This document shows positions 45,368 to 54,855 of a stretch of DNA of 64,000 nucleotides, one piece after another. Both the position numbers and the translations under genes were made by a program. Position 1 is the first letter of the stretch. The number at the start of each line of letters is the position of its first letter. The notes under the pieces are model-generated. The model saw only the letters and a program-made list of their open reading frames with translations, had not been told where the DNA came from and made no database searches. Origin of the DNA: Sphingobacterium litopenaei (GTDB lineage Bacteria > Bacteroidota > Bacteroidia > Sphingobacteriales > Sphingobacteriaceae); NCBI RefSeq assembly GCF_014692495.1, contig NZ_JACOIJ010000015.1, positions 19,707-83,706 of the forward strand, read 5' to 3'.

Positions 45368-45502
45368 CTATAAGAACCATATAGGACATTTGTCAGCTGG
45401 ATCAGTTTCAACAGGGTTACCTAATAATGGTAAAATTTCTGAAAAATCAATTTTATTAATTTCAAAATCTAATGGTGATACTAAAGCACTTATGTTTTTC
45501 AT
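45368..45502 (-). CDS. Small 44-residue peptide, candidate signal or natural-product precursor
   Basis: A short frame from ATG 45502 to TAG 45368. The translation starts 'MKNISALVSPLDFEINKIDF' and ends 'NPVETDPADKCPIWFL'. It has no signal peptide. Its N-terminal part is acidic and leader-like, and the C-terminal end holds one cysteine with proline, tryptophan and hydrophobic residues. It is the first gene of a co-oriented group with an acyltransferase, a polytopic kinase and a LytTR regulator. Such small genes ahead of a modifying enzyme and sensor often encode precursors of signals or modified peptides. No known precursor family is recognised, and no dedicated peptidase or ABC exporter is nearby. 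Coding status is supported by start, stop, composition and context only. Confidence 0.55.
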   Translation of the reverse strand: MKNISALVSPLDFEINKIDFSEILPLLGNPVETDPADKCPIWFL

Positions 45503-45796
45503 AATTAAAAAAGTTTAATATTTCGCGTGTTCAAACATTGCAGAGTTGAACATCTCAGACTCTTGTCGACAGAGATTATTGGTACCAATAACACAAAATT
45601 CCAAACAGAAAATTACATATGGTGAAAATATTCGTAAAGGGTTAATTTGAGCCGTAAATCACATAATTTAAGAACAGATGCAGTTTACGCCACATCTTTA
45701 AATTTTTATTGTTATTGGCGCTTGCATATGGTAATACACACTTTTATTTTGGTTGTATTTCGATAATACCTGATTATTGCTTGAAAAAGAATTTTG
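45503..45796. other. Divergent regulatory region
   Basis: Nearly 300 bases separate the peptide gene from the Crp-like gene, so promoters for both strands should lie here. I found no exact TAnnTTTG match at a convincing place and no other gene. Confidence 0.45.
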
Positions 45797-46375
45797 ATGA
45801 ATCGACTTTTTGATTATTTTAAATCATATAGCAATATTTCACCAGAATTGATTGCCTTTTTAACAACCTATGGGAAAATTAAGGAGTATAATAAAGATTA
45901 CTACTATCTCTTAGCTAAAGAAAAAAAGGAAAAATTCTTGTTCATATTAGAAGGATTAGTAGCTATAATTACCTATCAAGACAAAAAAGAAAATATCGAG
46001 AGAGTATATTGCGATAAATTCTATTTCACAGGTACAAAACATGTATTTTCAAACTCATGTGAAAATTTTTCGATTAAGTTCTTAAGAAGAACACATGTAT
46101 ATGAAATATCCAATCAAAATTTCATTACAGCTATAAATCATTTTCCTGAATTAAAGGACATATATCTAATAATTAAGGAACATGAAATTCAACATAATAG
46201 AAATACTATAAGTATTTTGAATTCCCCTCCTTTGCACCGTTTATTGCAATTATCGATAAAACAACCAATACTAAATAATATATTAACCGTTAACGAAAAA
46301 GTATCTTACCTTAATTTCACCTCATTACGGCAATATTACACTGCCTTGAATTATTATTTAAAATATCATAGCTAA
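45797..46375 (+). CDS. Crp/Fnr-like protein with degenerate C-terminus
   Basis: A 192-residue protein (start taken at ATG 45797; the codon before it is a TTG). Residues about 10-120 follow the cyclic-nucleotide-binding jelly roll of Bacteroidota Crp/Fnr proteins ('KIKEYNKDYYYLLAKEKKEK', 'FLFILEGLVAIITYQDKKEN', 'FYFTGTKHVF'). The C-terminal region, where the winged helix with 'LGITPETLSR'-like sequence is expected, reads 'YLNFTSLRQYYTALNYYLKY' and shows no clear recognition helix. It may regulate without classical DNA binding, or be degenerating. Confidence 0.6.
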   Translation: MNRLFDYFKSYSNISPELIAFLTTYGKIKEYNKDYYYLLAKEKKEKFLFILEGLVAIITYQDKKENIERVYCDKFYFTGTKHVFSNSCENFSIKFLRRTHVYEISNQNFITAINHFPELKDIYLIIKEHEIQHNRNTISILNSPPLHRLLQLSIKQPILNNILTVNEKVSYLNFTSLRQYYTALNYYLKYHS

Positions 46376-46431
46376 GTTTGAATTCTCCTTTATTGGAAAT
46401 CAAATAGTAATAAAATCGTTTGAATATTGAG

Positions 46432-46460
46432 AAGACTATTTATAAAATAGTCTTTTTTTT
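46432..46460 (+). terminator. Intrinsic terminator after the Crp-like gene
   Basis: AAGACTATT (46432-46440) pairs with AATAGTCTT (46446-46454), followed by a run of T to 46460. A classic + strand terminator. Confidence 0.85.
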
Positions 46461-46561
46461 AAATTAATTTATTTCCTCTTAGAATATTTTTTCAGATCAA
46501 ATAGTCCTTAATTTAGCTTACAAGCTTAATGATTCTTATTCCTCAATTAATCTGTAAGGCT

Positions 46562-47002
46562 ATGAAAACATTTAATAACATTTACTTCCTTACTTTAATA
46601 TTATTATTAATTCTCTGGATACCAGTATCTATAAGTAAAATTTTTGATTTTGAAAATTTCAGAATAAGTATATTAAATCAACCATTCAATAAGAATATTG
46701 CCCATATTGTCATTTATACTCTTCCTAGCTTAGAAATTTTTGTAGTTGTACTATTATTAATTAAAAGAACTCGTTTAATAGGACTACTATTATCAGGATT
46801 CCTGCTAAGTATTTTTACAGGTTATATTGGTCTTGCGCTACTAGATACTTGGAAGAAAATGCCTTGCGGTTGTGGACTTATCATATCAACTTTAAACTGG
46901 AAAGAGCATTTTTTGATCAACATATTTTTTCTATGTATAAATATTTTCAGTCTAATTCACGGATATAATACAAGAAAATTTCCAACATCCTCAATAACTT
47001 AA
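46562..47002 (+). CDS. MauE/DoxX-like membrane protein with CxC motif
   Basis: A 146-residue polytopic protein (start at ATG 46562; the frame opens 11 codons earlier). Four hydrophobic segments and 'WKKMPCGCGLIISTLNWKEH', with Cys102 and Cys104, match the MauE/DoxX redox-associated membrane family of Bacteroidota. Such proteins are thought to pass reducing equivalents or to help disulfide chemistry in the periplasm. It lies close to a DUF6520-like gene and a TlpA-like thioredoxin gene, a recurring grouping in this phylum. The precise role is not known. Confidence 0.72.
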   Translation: MKTFNNIYFLTLILLLILWIPVSISKIFDFENFRISILNQPFNKNIAHIVIYTLPSLEIFVVVLLLIKRTRLIGLLLSGFLLSIFTGYIGLALLDTWKKMPCGCGLIISTLNWKEHFLINIFFLCINIFSLIHGYNTRKFPTSSIT

Positions 47003-47215
47003 AAACTGAATTTGAAAGCCAAACTTTGATTTCAGATAATTAAGGTAAGGGGCAGAGCCAGCCAAAGTGCTTATAAACAGCTAATTTTCTATAGTACTAA
47101 TCTATAAAAATTTTAAGCTGGAAATTAAATAATAAGGACCAATAATTACTTATCGGTCCCATTCATCAATTAAAACTAATTCCTTAAAAGGAAAATGTTT
47201 CAACAAATTAAAGTT

Positions 47216-47527
47216 ATGAAAAAAAGCAAATCTTTTGCATTACCAATGGTAGCCATGGTAATTGCAGCATTTAGCATCTCATTGATGTCTTTTAAATCAT
47301 CAAATAACCAATCTTATGACTGGTATAATGTTTCATTTAATCCTTCTACATCTCAGCATGATGTTGGCAGTTCAACTACAGCTCCTGGACCATCCGATGA
47401 TTGTAATATTGGATTAACTGGTGATATGTGTAAAATTGCAGTTCCACAAGGCGTAACTCCTCCTTCTCAAGTAGAAAATGATCCTGATGAATTAATTAAA
47501 CAACAAGCTTTTCAAAGAGAAGAATAA
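47216..47527 (+). CDS. DUF6520-like exported small protein
   Basis: A 103-residue protein from ATG 47216; the upstream in-frame ATG at 47195 would add seven residues before the signal-like start 'MKKSKSFALPMVAMVIAAFS'. The mature part is short, polar and holds two cysteines (63 and 72) in 'SDDCNIGLTGDMCKI'. This is the layout of the DUF6520 family that accompanies MauE-like genes in Bacteroidota. The cysteine pair suggests a redox partner or substrate of the neighbouring system. The start choice decides only the N-terminus. Confidence 0.6.
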   Translation: MKKSKSFALPMVAMVIAAFSISLMSFKSSNNQSYDWYNVSFNPSTSQHDVGSSTTAPGPSDDCNIGLTGDMCKIAVPQGVTPPSQVENDPDELIKQQAFQREE

Positions 47528-47542
47528 TTTTCTCACATAAAG

Positions 47543-47563
47543 GTTAGGGCGATTTGCCCTAAC
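47543..47563. terminator. Hairpin between convergent genes
   Basis: GTTAGGGC (47543-47550) pairs perfectly with GCCCTAAC (47556-47563) around a 5-base loop. It lies between the convergent DUF6520-like and SusD genes and can serve both. T-rich sequence follows on the + strand. Confidence 0.75.
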
Positions 47564-47566
47564 TCT

Positions 47567-48958
47567 TTATCTTACGACTTGTTTATAACCATTTAGTATA
47601 ACTTCATCATCTGGTAATGGATAAATATACTTTTGACTTTTTGGAAGAAGTTTATACGAAATTCCTTCAATCTTTCGGGTTATTGTTGTTTCAAATTCAG
47701 GCTCAAGATTAAGCCTTCTTAAATCCTGCCACCTCACACCCTTAAATACTAATTCCTTTTTCCGCTCCTGGAGGATAAAATTTAATAATGCGGACTTTTC
47801 AAGAGAACTTATATCTTTAATAGTGCTATTTGCGTAACGATTGCTTAAAAATACATTCATAATTTCTTTAGCTCTTATTATATCATTTTCTCTTACGCTA
47901 CTCTCAGCTAAAATTAAATATACTTCCGAAAGGGTAACAAATCCATGGAGATCTACGTTCCCATTATAGGAACCTCTAAAGGTGGTATCCACGCCATTAG
48001 TACTTGTAAAAAATCTAGCTTTGCGAAGGTCATTCACTTCATAGCTCCTAAGAAGTACTGAATCAACTATCAATCTGCTCTGTGCAATAACACTGTTATA
48101 AAACATTACATCATATAACAGTACCTCGGGATTTGTAGACCCGAAAATGTCAAAAGTGTACTCTTTCACGGGTTTTACAGGAACCTGATTAAAATCTAAT
48201 AATTGGGATTGCATTGTTAAGACCTTTTGTGCATACTCCTTAGCTTTGACATACTCCTGCATTTGTAAGTAAATCCTACTTAATAGTGCTCTTAAAGCGA
48301 TTTTCGATGGCCTAGACTTAAAATAGACACCAAATATTATTGGCTTTTCCTCTTTTAATAAATTTTCCGCCTCCAAAAGATTCACTACAATCTGATTATA
48401 TGTCTGTAGCAAGGTTGACTGCCCTACTTTCTGATCAATATCAGATTCAAGGCGTAAGGGAAGACCTATGCGGCCCTCTAAATTTTGCTTATCATAGACA
48501 GCGCAAAAAAACTGGGCCAGCTGATAAAAACTATAGCTACGCCAGAATAGAGCCTGACCTCTAACATCGTTATAACCCTGGATATCATGTATATCATTCT
48601 TATTACGTTCCAATCCCTCCAATACGATGTTGCAATATAGTATCTTCTCATACATCCTATTCCAAATATCGCTCTGACTTCCCTGAAAAATATCTGCCTG
48701 CCAGTTATAGGCATTTTTTACCCAGGGGGAGCTAAGAGCATTCCAAGTCTCATCTTTAAGATAAAAATCTCCAGCTCCGATTTCTCCTAGCAGATAGGCT
48801 GAATTAAGGTTTATCACAGCCGAGTTATCCATTAAGGCTTGAAAATCCTCCAGGCTTTGAGGTACCACATTTTTCATATCGCGCTTAAGTGATAAAAAAT
48901 CTTTAGTACAACTCACTAAAAACACTATGCCTACTATTAATAATAATAATTTTTTCAT
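47567..48958 (-). CDS. SusD/RagB-family outer-membrane lipoprotein
   Basis: A 463-residue lipoprotein ('LLLIVGIVFLVSCTKDFLSL', lipid cysteine at residue 17). 'GQALFWRSYSFYQLAQFF' and 'GRIGLPLRLESDI' belong to the RagB/SusD pattern, and the C-terminus 'ERKKELVFKGVRWQDLRRLN' is the classic SusD ending. It forms the lid of the SusC transporter encoded just upstream on this strand. In this subgroup, with a TlpA-like partner, the imported substrate is probably not a simple glycan. Substrate unknown. Confidence 0.92.
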   Translation of the reverse strand: MKKLLLLIVGIVFLVSCTKDFLSLKRDMKNVVPQSLEDFQALMDNSAVINLNSAYLLGEIGAGDFYLKDETWNALSSPWVKNAYNWQADIFQGSQSDIWNRMYEKILYCNIVLEGLERNKNDIHDIQGYNDVRGQALFWRSYSFYQLAQFFCAVYDKQNLEGRIGLPLRLESDIDQKVGQSTLLQTYNQIVVNLLEAENLLKEEKPIIFGVYFKSRPSKIALRALLSRIYLQMQEYVKAKEYAQKVLTMQSQLLDFNQVPVKPVKEYTFDIFGSTNPEVLLYDVMFYNSVIAQSRLIVDSVLLRSYEVNDLRKARFFTSTNGVDTTFRGSYNGNVDLHGFVTLSEVYLILAESSVRENDIIRAKEIMNVFLSNRYANSTIKDISSLEKSALLNFILQERKKELVFKGVRWQDLRRLNLEPEFETTITRKIEGISYKLLPKSQKYIYPLPDDEVILNGYKQVVR

Positions 48959-48960
48959 GT

Positions 48961-51900
48961 TTAAAAGGTTAATTGTAAAGTAAATGAATAAGTCCTCTGC
49001 GGAGGATATAACGAATACGCGTAAGATGGATCTACATTTATATTAGCCTTCTTCCACAGTATTCCAAGATCACGAGCGTTAAGCATCACACTCAGTGATT
49101 CCATTCCCAAACGCTGGTTAAACTTTGTATCTCGGAGCCTATATCCTATATTTATATCATGTAGGCGGATATGTGAGGCGGATTGGTAATGTATCTGAGA
49201 GCTCTGATAGATCAAATCGCGGTTAGCAATGATAGAAGAAGGTAACGATGGCACTGATGATTTCATCTCATCACCGGCCTGTTGCCATCGTTCTTGAAAC
49301 TCCTGATGACCTTTAGCATTATTCAAGAGATCTTGATAGTTCAGCGAACTTTTCTTAAATACATGACCTGCGCTCATAAGGATATTGAAGCTCAACTGAA
49401 AAGCTTTATAAGTAAGGGTATTGCGCATTGAACCGCTATAAGGAGCTACTGAAACTCCTACACGTATTAGATCATCAGGTGTTAAGCTGTTCAGATATCC
49501 TGTATAATCTTTATTTAATCCACCATCTTTACCTACTACTAGTGGTGAGCCGTCATCTGATGAGAGACCCTGCCAGGGTAATGCATAAAGCTGATCAAGA
49601 GATTCCCCAACGACAGCATTCGTATTTACTCCTAAAAAATTTGTAATAATTGGTTTACTCTCTAGCATATAATCTGTTACTTTATTTTTTGTGTAATTAA
49701 AGATCCAATCGGTCTGCCATCCCACCTTTCCCTGCGTATTAATTGTTTTCAAATCTAGGTCAACACCTCTAGTATTTATGGATGCATAATTGAGCCTATT
49801 GGTCATATTATACACCACTCCATTCTTATATATTCCAGTTGATCCAGCAACAATGTTATTCCCTATAAGATCACTTGCTATCTTTCTATACCATTCTACA
49901 CTTCCAGATACTCTGCCCCTGAAAATGCTAAAATCTACAGCAGCATTCAAATTCGAAACCTTCTCCCAACGTAATAAGGGGTTGCCTATATTTTGAAGTT
50001 TACCGCTATGCTGCTGGGTATATGTATCTACCATGTAGCTTACAATAGGATAAACACTCTCCCTTTGGTTTACATTACCATTATACCCATAACTTAATCG
50101 AAAGCGTAAACGGTCCATCCATTTAGCGTTAAAAAATTCCTCCTCACTTACAAGCCAAGCACTACCAAGAGACCAAAGTGGAACACCCCGTTGATTAGCT
50201 TTTACCCCAAACAGATTCGATCCATCCCATCTGGTACTGGCAGAAAGCGTATATTTCTTTGTATAACTATAGGAAACATTGCTATAATAGGACAGAAAAC
50301 GGTCTGTTACATCACTGAAGTTGCTTCCAGCTTGAGGTACACGCTGGCTGTTACGAGGACGCGCAGGATAAAGTTTGCTATAATCAAAGAGCGTGGTTCC
50401 GGTTATCGTATTTTTATCGTAACCATATACTCTATATCCTGGTGTAGATTGCTGATTTACTTGTCTTATTTCTGCTCCTGCAATTCCATTAAGAGTATGG
50501 TTACCCCATTCCCTATTATAATCCGCTTGAATTCGTCCCTGATGCCAATGGCTACTGCCCACTGACCCCTCACGTATACCTCCGAGAGGTATTATCCTAC
50601 TCATATCACTTTGGGTAAATGTATTAACCAAATCTCTAACAAAATATGAATCCGGACTATAGTAGTTTTCCCTTTCGCTTACACTTGTCTGATATTGATA
50701 TTTAAAACCTAGGCGTAAACCTTGTAATATTTTTAGATTAGCTCCTGTATGTATACGTATTGTATTGCTTCCCCCTGAAATATCATTAATACCTATTTCA
50801 TCTAAAGGACGAAAACTCCAATCAAGTAATCCCAGTTCCGGTGCACTTTCTATATATGCACTTCTATATTTTCTGGGAACAGCAAGTGCAGTACCATTTT
50901 CATCCTTTAGCCTTAGATACGGATATGGAAACTGTGAAGAATAGCTTTCCATAGGAACAATATCACTTATTCCTAAACCATTACTAGAGGTTCCGTCCTT
51001 TGTATAGTTTACCGATGCATGTAATTCTAGCCACTTAGATGGCTGATAAGTATCATTCAAACTCAAGGTCAACCGAGAATACCCATTACCTCGTATATGA
51101 GATCGGTTATCGTCATAGCCCGACGAAAAGTAATAGGTGTGGCCAGTGGAACCTCCACTTATGTTTACCTGCATCTGCCGGTTCAATCCCAATTGATACA
51201 GATTATCAAGAGCCTCTTTACGTATATCCTGCTTTTGAAGGATATCGAGCCTCTGCTGAAGATCTTCGGAACTAAGCTTACCATCCCGATGCTGAATAAG
51301 GAGCTCCACACCAGGGCTTAGCAGAGTCCAATTATTCTCAACCATCATCTTTTTATCAAAGCGGAATTTCTCTACCTCAAGCGTACTTTCAGCATTTAGA
51401 AAATCTGGATTATAGAAAAGATCAGGTCGCACTGTACCAAGCACACTCCCTAAAGCGTTAATGCTAAGTTTCTTATCCGCTTTACCTCTCTTAGTGCGGA
51501 TTACAATCACTCCATTGCCCGCTCGTGCCCCCCCATATAGAGGCTGCAGCTGCGTCTTTTAGTATTGTAATATCCTCCACATCATTCGGATTGATACTCG
51601 ATATATCGCCATCAAAAGGAAATTCATCGACAATAATTAGAGGATTGGAATTCGACTGTATAGTTGCTAGTCCTCTCACGCGTAGTGAGGCCTGCTTACT
51701 ACCTTCTTTATTAGCTGTACCTCGTATGAAATTAATACCATTCGTTACTCCTTCGAGCCTATCCAAAATATTTATACTCGGCTCCCTTTGAAGTAACTTA
51801 TTTCCAATGTGTGAAAAACTTCCCGTAGAACGTTCTTTTGGAATATTGTAATATCCCGTGCTGACTACTACTTCATCAATTTGGTGGTGTAGCTCCTGTA

Positions 51901-52195
51901 GCTCTATTTTAAGTGTATCTTGTGGGGATATTACTCCAAACCACTTCAAATCAGAATAACCTGGCGCACTAAAAATAAGTGTATCATTTAAATTATGATC
52001 TACTTTAAATTGACCATCCCCATTAGTATAGTGTATTGTTAATGCTTTTGAATCATGTATTTTTACTCCTTTAAGTGCCTCAGTACCTCCTTTAGCACTA
52101 ACTTTTCCTTTAATTGTAATTTGCTGGCTAAACCCAGTAAGTGTCAATAACACTACTGCTATTACTAATATATATCTGTACATTTTTTTTCTCAT
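48961..52195 (-). pseudogene. SusC/RagA TonB-dependent receptor, frameshifted in a C7 tract
   Basis: Two frames cover one SusC-type gene. The first (52195 to about 51530) gives a signal peptide, a carboxypeptidase-regulatory-like domain and the plug with 'SLRVRGLATIQSNSNPLIIV' and 'INPNDVEDITILKDAAAASI'. The second continues 'VIVIRTKRGKADKK' into a large barrel ending 'YSFTLQLTF'. The break is at seven Cs at 51528-51534 (Gs on the coding strand); six would restore the expected 'WGARAGNGVIVIRTKRG'. The restored protein has about 1077 residues. The frameshift could be real, phase-variable or a sequencing error. It overlaps the TlpA-like gene by 4 bases and precedes SusD by 2 bases. Confidence 0.85.
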
Positions 52196-53970
52196 TTTTC
52201 TTGATGCATTAGTTCTTGGGTTTTATCTTTTAAAACAATCATCTCTAAAGGGATTTCCCTCAAGACAATTTCAAGACCATATCTTTTAAGGGCTCCATTG
52301 AGCTGATCGATACTTTCTATTCGTTTGATTTCTAATAGTAAATCTATCTTGTGCTTTATCCCAGTTTCATCTGTTACTGGATAAGGGTCACCTTTTTTAT
52401 CCAAAACATTGGAAACTGAGGACAGCAATGCTCTCATATATTGATTTTTTAATATAATCTTACCATCAGTTACTTCAAATGATGGTCTGCCTCCTACGGT
52501 AGTAATGTCCTTATAGGTTTCTGTTTTTTGAAGTACATAGGCACGTGTAACTCTATTTTCTATTTTAACCTCTATACTCTTCTCTAGTAGCATAAAATTT
52601 CTTAAATCTGATTTCATGATTTCTAAGGCATCACGCTGAGGAATTTTCCGTGGTAGTATAAGATTATAGCAGTAAAGGTTACTGTCCATCCAATTGTGGT
52701 AAGCAACATCATCCTGATAGTCACCGCTGGAGCGTTTTAAGTTTCGGGCAGTAATAGTGTTCTTCAAAGAATCAGAACATTCAAAAACTATCCGATTTTC
52801 CTTTCTAAGTGCTAAGGGAAGATCATATAAAAAGCTTCTAGTAAGCATCATGGCAAGCGTTACATTATACATCAGTACATTATTGGCCCCTCTATCAAAA
52901 GAAATACCCCCAATATCTGCTTGTATCCTTTTCATAAATAAAGAGCGGTAAAGAAGCCGCTCTGTAGTTCCTCCATTACCACCAATCAGCATAGGCTTCT
53001 GTAAATCCACGTTTACATAATCAATCTTATTTCTGAGTTGAACATTACCAGTCGAGGTAAGCTCTGTAAGGTTTTCACCTGTAGTATTTATACCATCTGT
53101 GATTGCAAATATCCTATCACCCATTATCCAAACCTGATGAGGAAGGCTTCGGTAAGGAAAATATTTGGATAGATCAGAGTCATCATAACCCGAGAGAAGA
53201 CTTATTCCTTTAGCATTAAGAAATGTTTTGACCTTTTCTGCATTTTCATTAGAGACTGGAAGAATCTGCACATCTTTAGAATATATATGTTGCAACGAAT
53301 CCAATTTGTATAAGGATTTGATGCACGGACCACACCAGGTAGCCCAAAAATCAAGAATAAGCAATTTTTTATTTCTAAAATACTTAAGCGTTATCTCTGC
53401 CGATTGACTATTTACTACCTTGATTGGCAGATCCCATAGCTGCTGAGGAATTGTATCACCTATTTTAAGTGCCTGTGGAGTATACGTTTGCTTAGGTTGG
53501 GAATAAATGGGCAAACTCAGAAAGAATAATATTAACAGCATGACTAAACCAAGAAGCATATCATGGGCAAATGGAAATTTTCCTTTGGAAAACTTTAGCA
53601 ATTCTCTCTTAGACTTTATCTCCTCAGCTAACTTTATACCTTGATTGCGATTTGCAAGGGAAAGCTGATGTTCATAGATTTTATTCGAAAGGTACTGACC
53701 ATAGGAGTCCTGTTCATCCTGTTGTTGTTCCTTTTTCCTTTTGTCAGATTTTTTGGAAAATAAAATCCCAGAAATAATAGAAATTTTAGATTTCTTAATA
53801 GCACTCGAGCTTCTCGTTTTAGAATTTCCTTTAGAAGAATTCGTGATATTATTATCTTTTGGGCCCCTAATAGAAAAAATGAATATCAGTATATCAGCAA
53901 GAAATTTTATTAGGTATAAATACAGTCGTGTTAAGGACATACGAAGTCCTGGCTTGTAAAAATTCTTCAT
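52192..53970 (-). CDS. TlpA-like thioredoxin protein with DUF3738-like tail
   Basis: A 592-residue protein. A thioredoxin-fold domain has 'LLILDFWATWCGPCIKSLYK' with active cysteines 213 and 216. The C-terminal part (about 440-585) with 'GKIILKNQYMRALLSSVSNV' and 'PVTDETGIKHKIDLLLEIKR' resembles DUF3738. The first 137 residues include one hydrophobic segment and a charged Lys/Gln-rich stretch and precede a second hydrophobic segment, 'MLLGLVMLLILFFLSLPIYS'. Translation could start at Met138 (53559), giving a standard exported TlpA protein. It overlaps the SusC gene. A reductase or disulfide role at the cell envelope is likely; substrate unknown. Confidence 0.82.
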   Translation of the reverse strand: MKNFYKPGLRMSLTRLYLYLIKFLADILIFIFSIRGPKDNNITNSSKGNSKTRSSSAIKKSKISIISGILFSKKSDKRKKEQQQDEQDSYGQYLSNKIYEHQLSLANRNQGIKLAEEIKSKRELLKFSKGKFPFAHDMLLGLVMLLILFFLSLPIYSQPKQTYTPQALKIGDTIPQQLWDLPIKVVNSQSAEITLKYFRNKKLLILDFWATWCGPCIKSLYKLDSLQHIYSKDVQILPVSNENAEKVKTFLNAKGISLLSGYDDSDLSKYFPYRSLPHQVWIMGDRIFAITDGINTTGENLTELTSTGNVQLRNKIDYVNVDLQKPMLIGGNGGTTERLLYRSLFMKRIQADIGGISFDRGANNVLMYNVTLAMMLTRSFLYDLPLALRKENRIVFECSDSLKNTITARNLKRSSGDYQDDVAYHNWMDSNLYCYNLILPRKIPQRDALEIMKSDLRNFMLLEKSIEVKIENRVTRAYVLQKTETYKDITTVGGRPSFEVTDGKIILKNQYMRALLSSVSNVLDKKGDPYPVTDETGIKHKIDLLLEIKRIESIDQLNGALKRYGLEIVLREIPLEMIVLKDKTQELMHQEK

Positions 53971-54582
53971 TTTTCAAGTATTATAAGTAAGTAAAAGTTA
54001 ACTTATTATATAAATGACAATATCTAGCAGGTATCTTATAAAGCCTGAGGTACCGCCTAATTATATAAGCATGCTAACATTAAAAAAGAAAATTGATTGC
54101 CGAATAAGTGGTTTGTATAATTGGTCAATAGCTTTTTTACTACTTGAAACAAGTAGAAATTCAAACACAAACTCGGTAAATAAAGACAGAATATGTCTTA
54201 AGGAGGATCCAGAACTATTCCGGAGCTGAGATAATTAATTTGTAAAGTTGCTTTTTCATAACTCGCCCTTATTTATAAATGGAGAGTCTCAGAAGGGGAT
54301 AAAAAACTATAGCATGAGCTCATATCCACCGTACAGCTAGGTTCCGACGCCTTTCAGAAACGGATTTACGATAGTAGCCCATGCGTTATAGTGTGCATAA
54401 AAATACACAAAAATATTGCATGGGCATTAAAACTACCGTCTCGTTCTGAATCAAATTGTCGGAATTTGCTGTCGAGACCTTTTTAATGTCCACTATATAC
54501 TTATATATCAAATATATAAAATTTAATAATTTATACCAAATTTGGAATAACATTTTTTGTTTTTATATTCTCTTTTTGTTTA
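53971..54582. other. Long intergenic region with inverted repeats, possible structured RNA
   Basis: About 610 bases. GCCCATGC (54377-54384) pairs with GCATGGGC (54418-54425), and GTCTCG (54438-54443) with CGAGAC (54473-54478), the latter followed by CTTTTT. The part near 54290-54480 is less AT-rich than its surroundings. No convincing protein gene: the + strand frame at 54014-54229 has no recognisable domain. A non-coding RNA or an insertion remnant are both possible. Confidence 0.35.
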
Positions 54583-54855
54583 ATGGCGGAACAATACATT
54601 GACAGAGAGAATCTCCTTATTATTAGAGAAAAATTATGGCAAATTGCTAATCAAAAACATATTACCTTAGAGGATATAGTTGATAGAACAGGATTTAGCT
54701 ATAGTCAAGTTTATAGAATAATTAGAGGCACCAATAATATTTCTGTTTCTGGATTATTAGAGGTGTGTAGAGCATTAGAGGTTCAACCAAAAGAAATATT
54801 TTCTTTCACATTAAATATACCAAACTATCTACCAACCAGAAAAAACAGAAAATAA
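54583..54855 (+). CDS. Small XRE-type helix-turn-helix regulator
   Basis: A 90-residue protein. 'LLIIREKLWQIANQKHITLE' and 'DIVDRTGFSYSQVYRIIRGT' with 'NNISVSGLLEVCRALEVQPK' form the five-helix Cro/C1-type DNA-binding fold. It consists of little more than this domain. It stands alone on the + strand between two - strand import loci, so its targets cannot be read off. Such regulators often come with mobile elements or act locally. Confidence 0.88.
   Translation: MAEQYIDRENLLIIREKLWQIANQKHITLEDIVDRTGFSYSQVYRIIRGTNNISVSGLLEVCRALEVQPKEIFSFTLNIPNYLPTRKNRK

Noticed and set aside
47130..47165. Small GGACC/GGTCC inverted repeat before the DUF6520-like gene
   Set aside because: Only five paired bases and no T-run; too weak to call a terminator or attenuator.
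54014..54229. 71-codon + strand frame
   Set aside because: Low-complexity translation without domain or signal features, in a region better explained as regulatory or non-coding.
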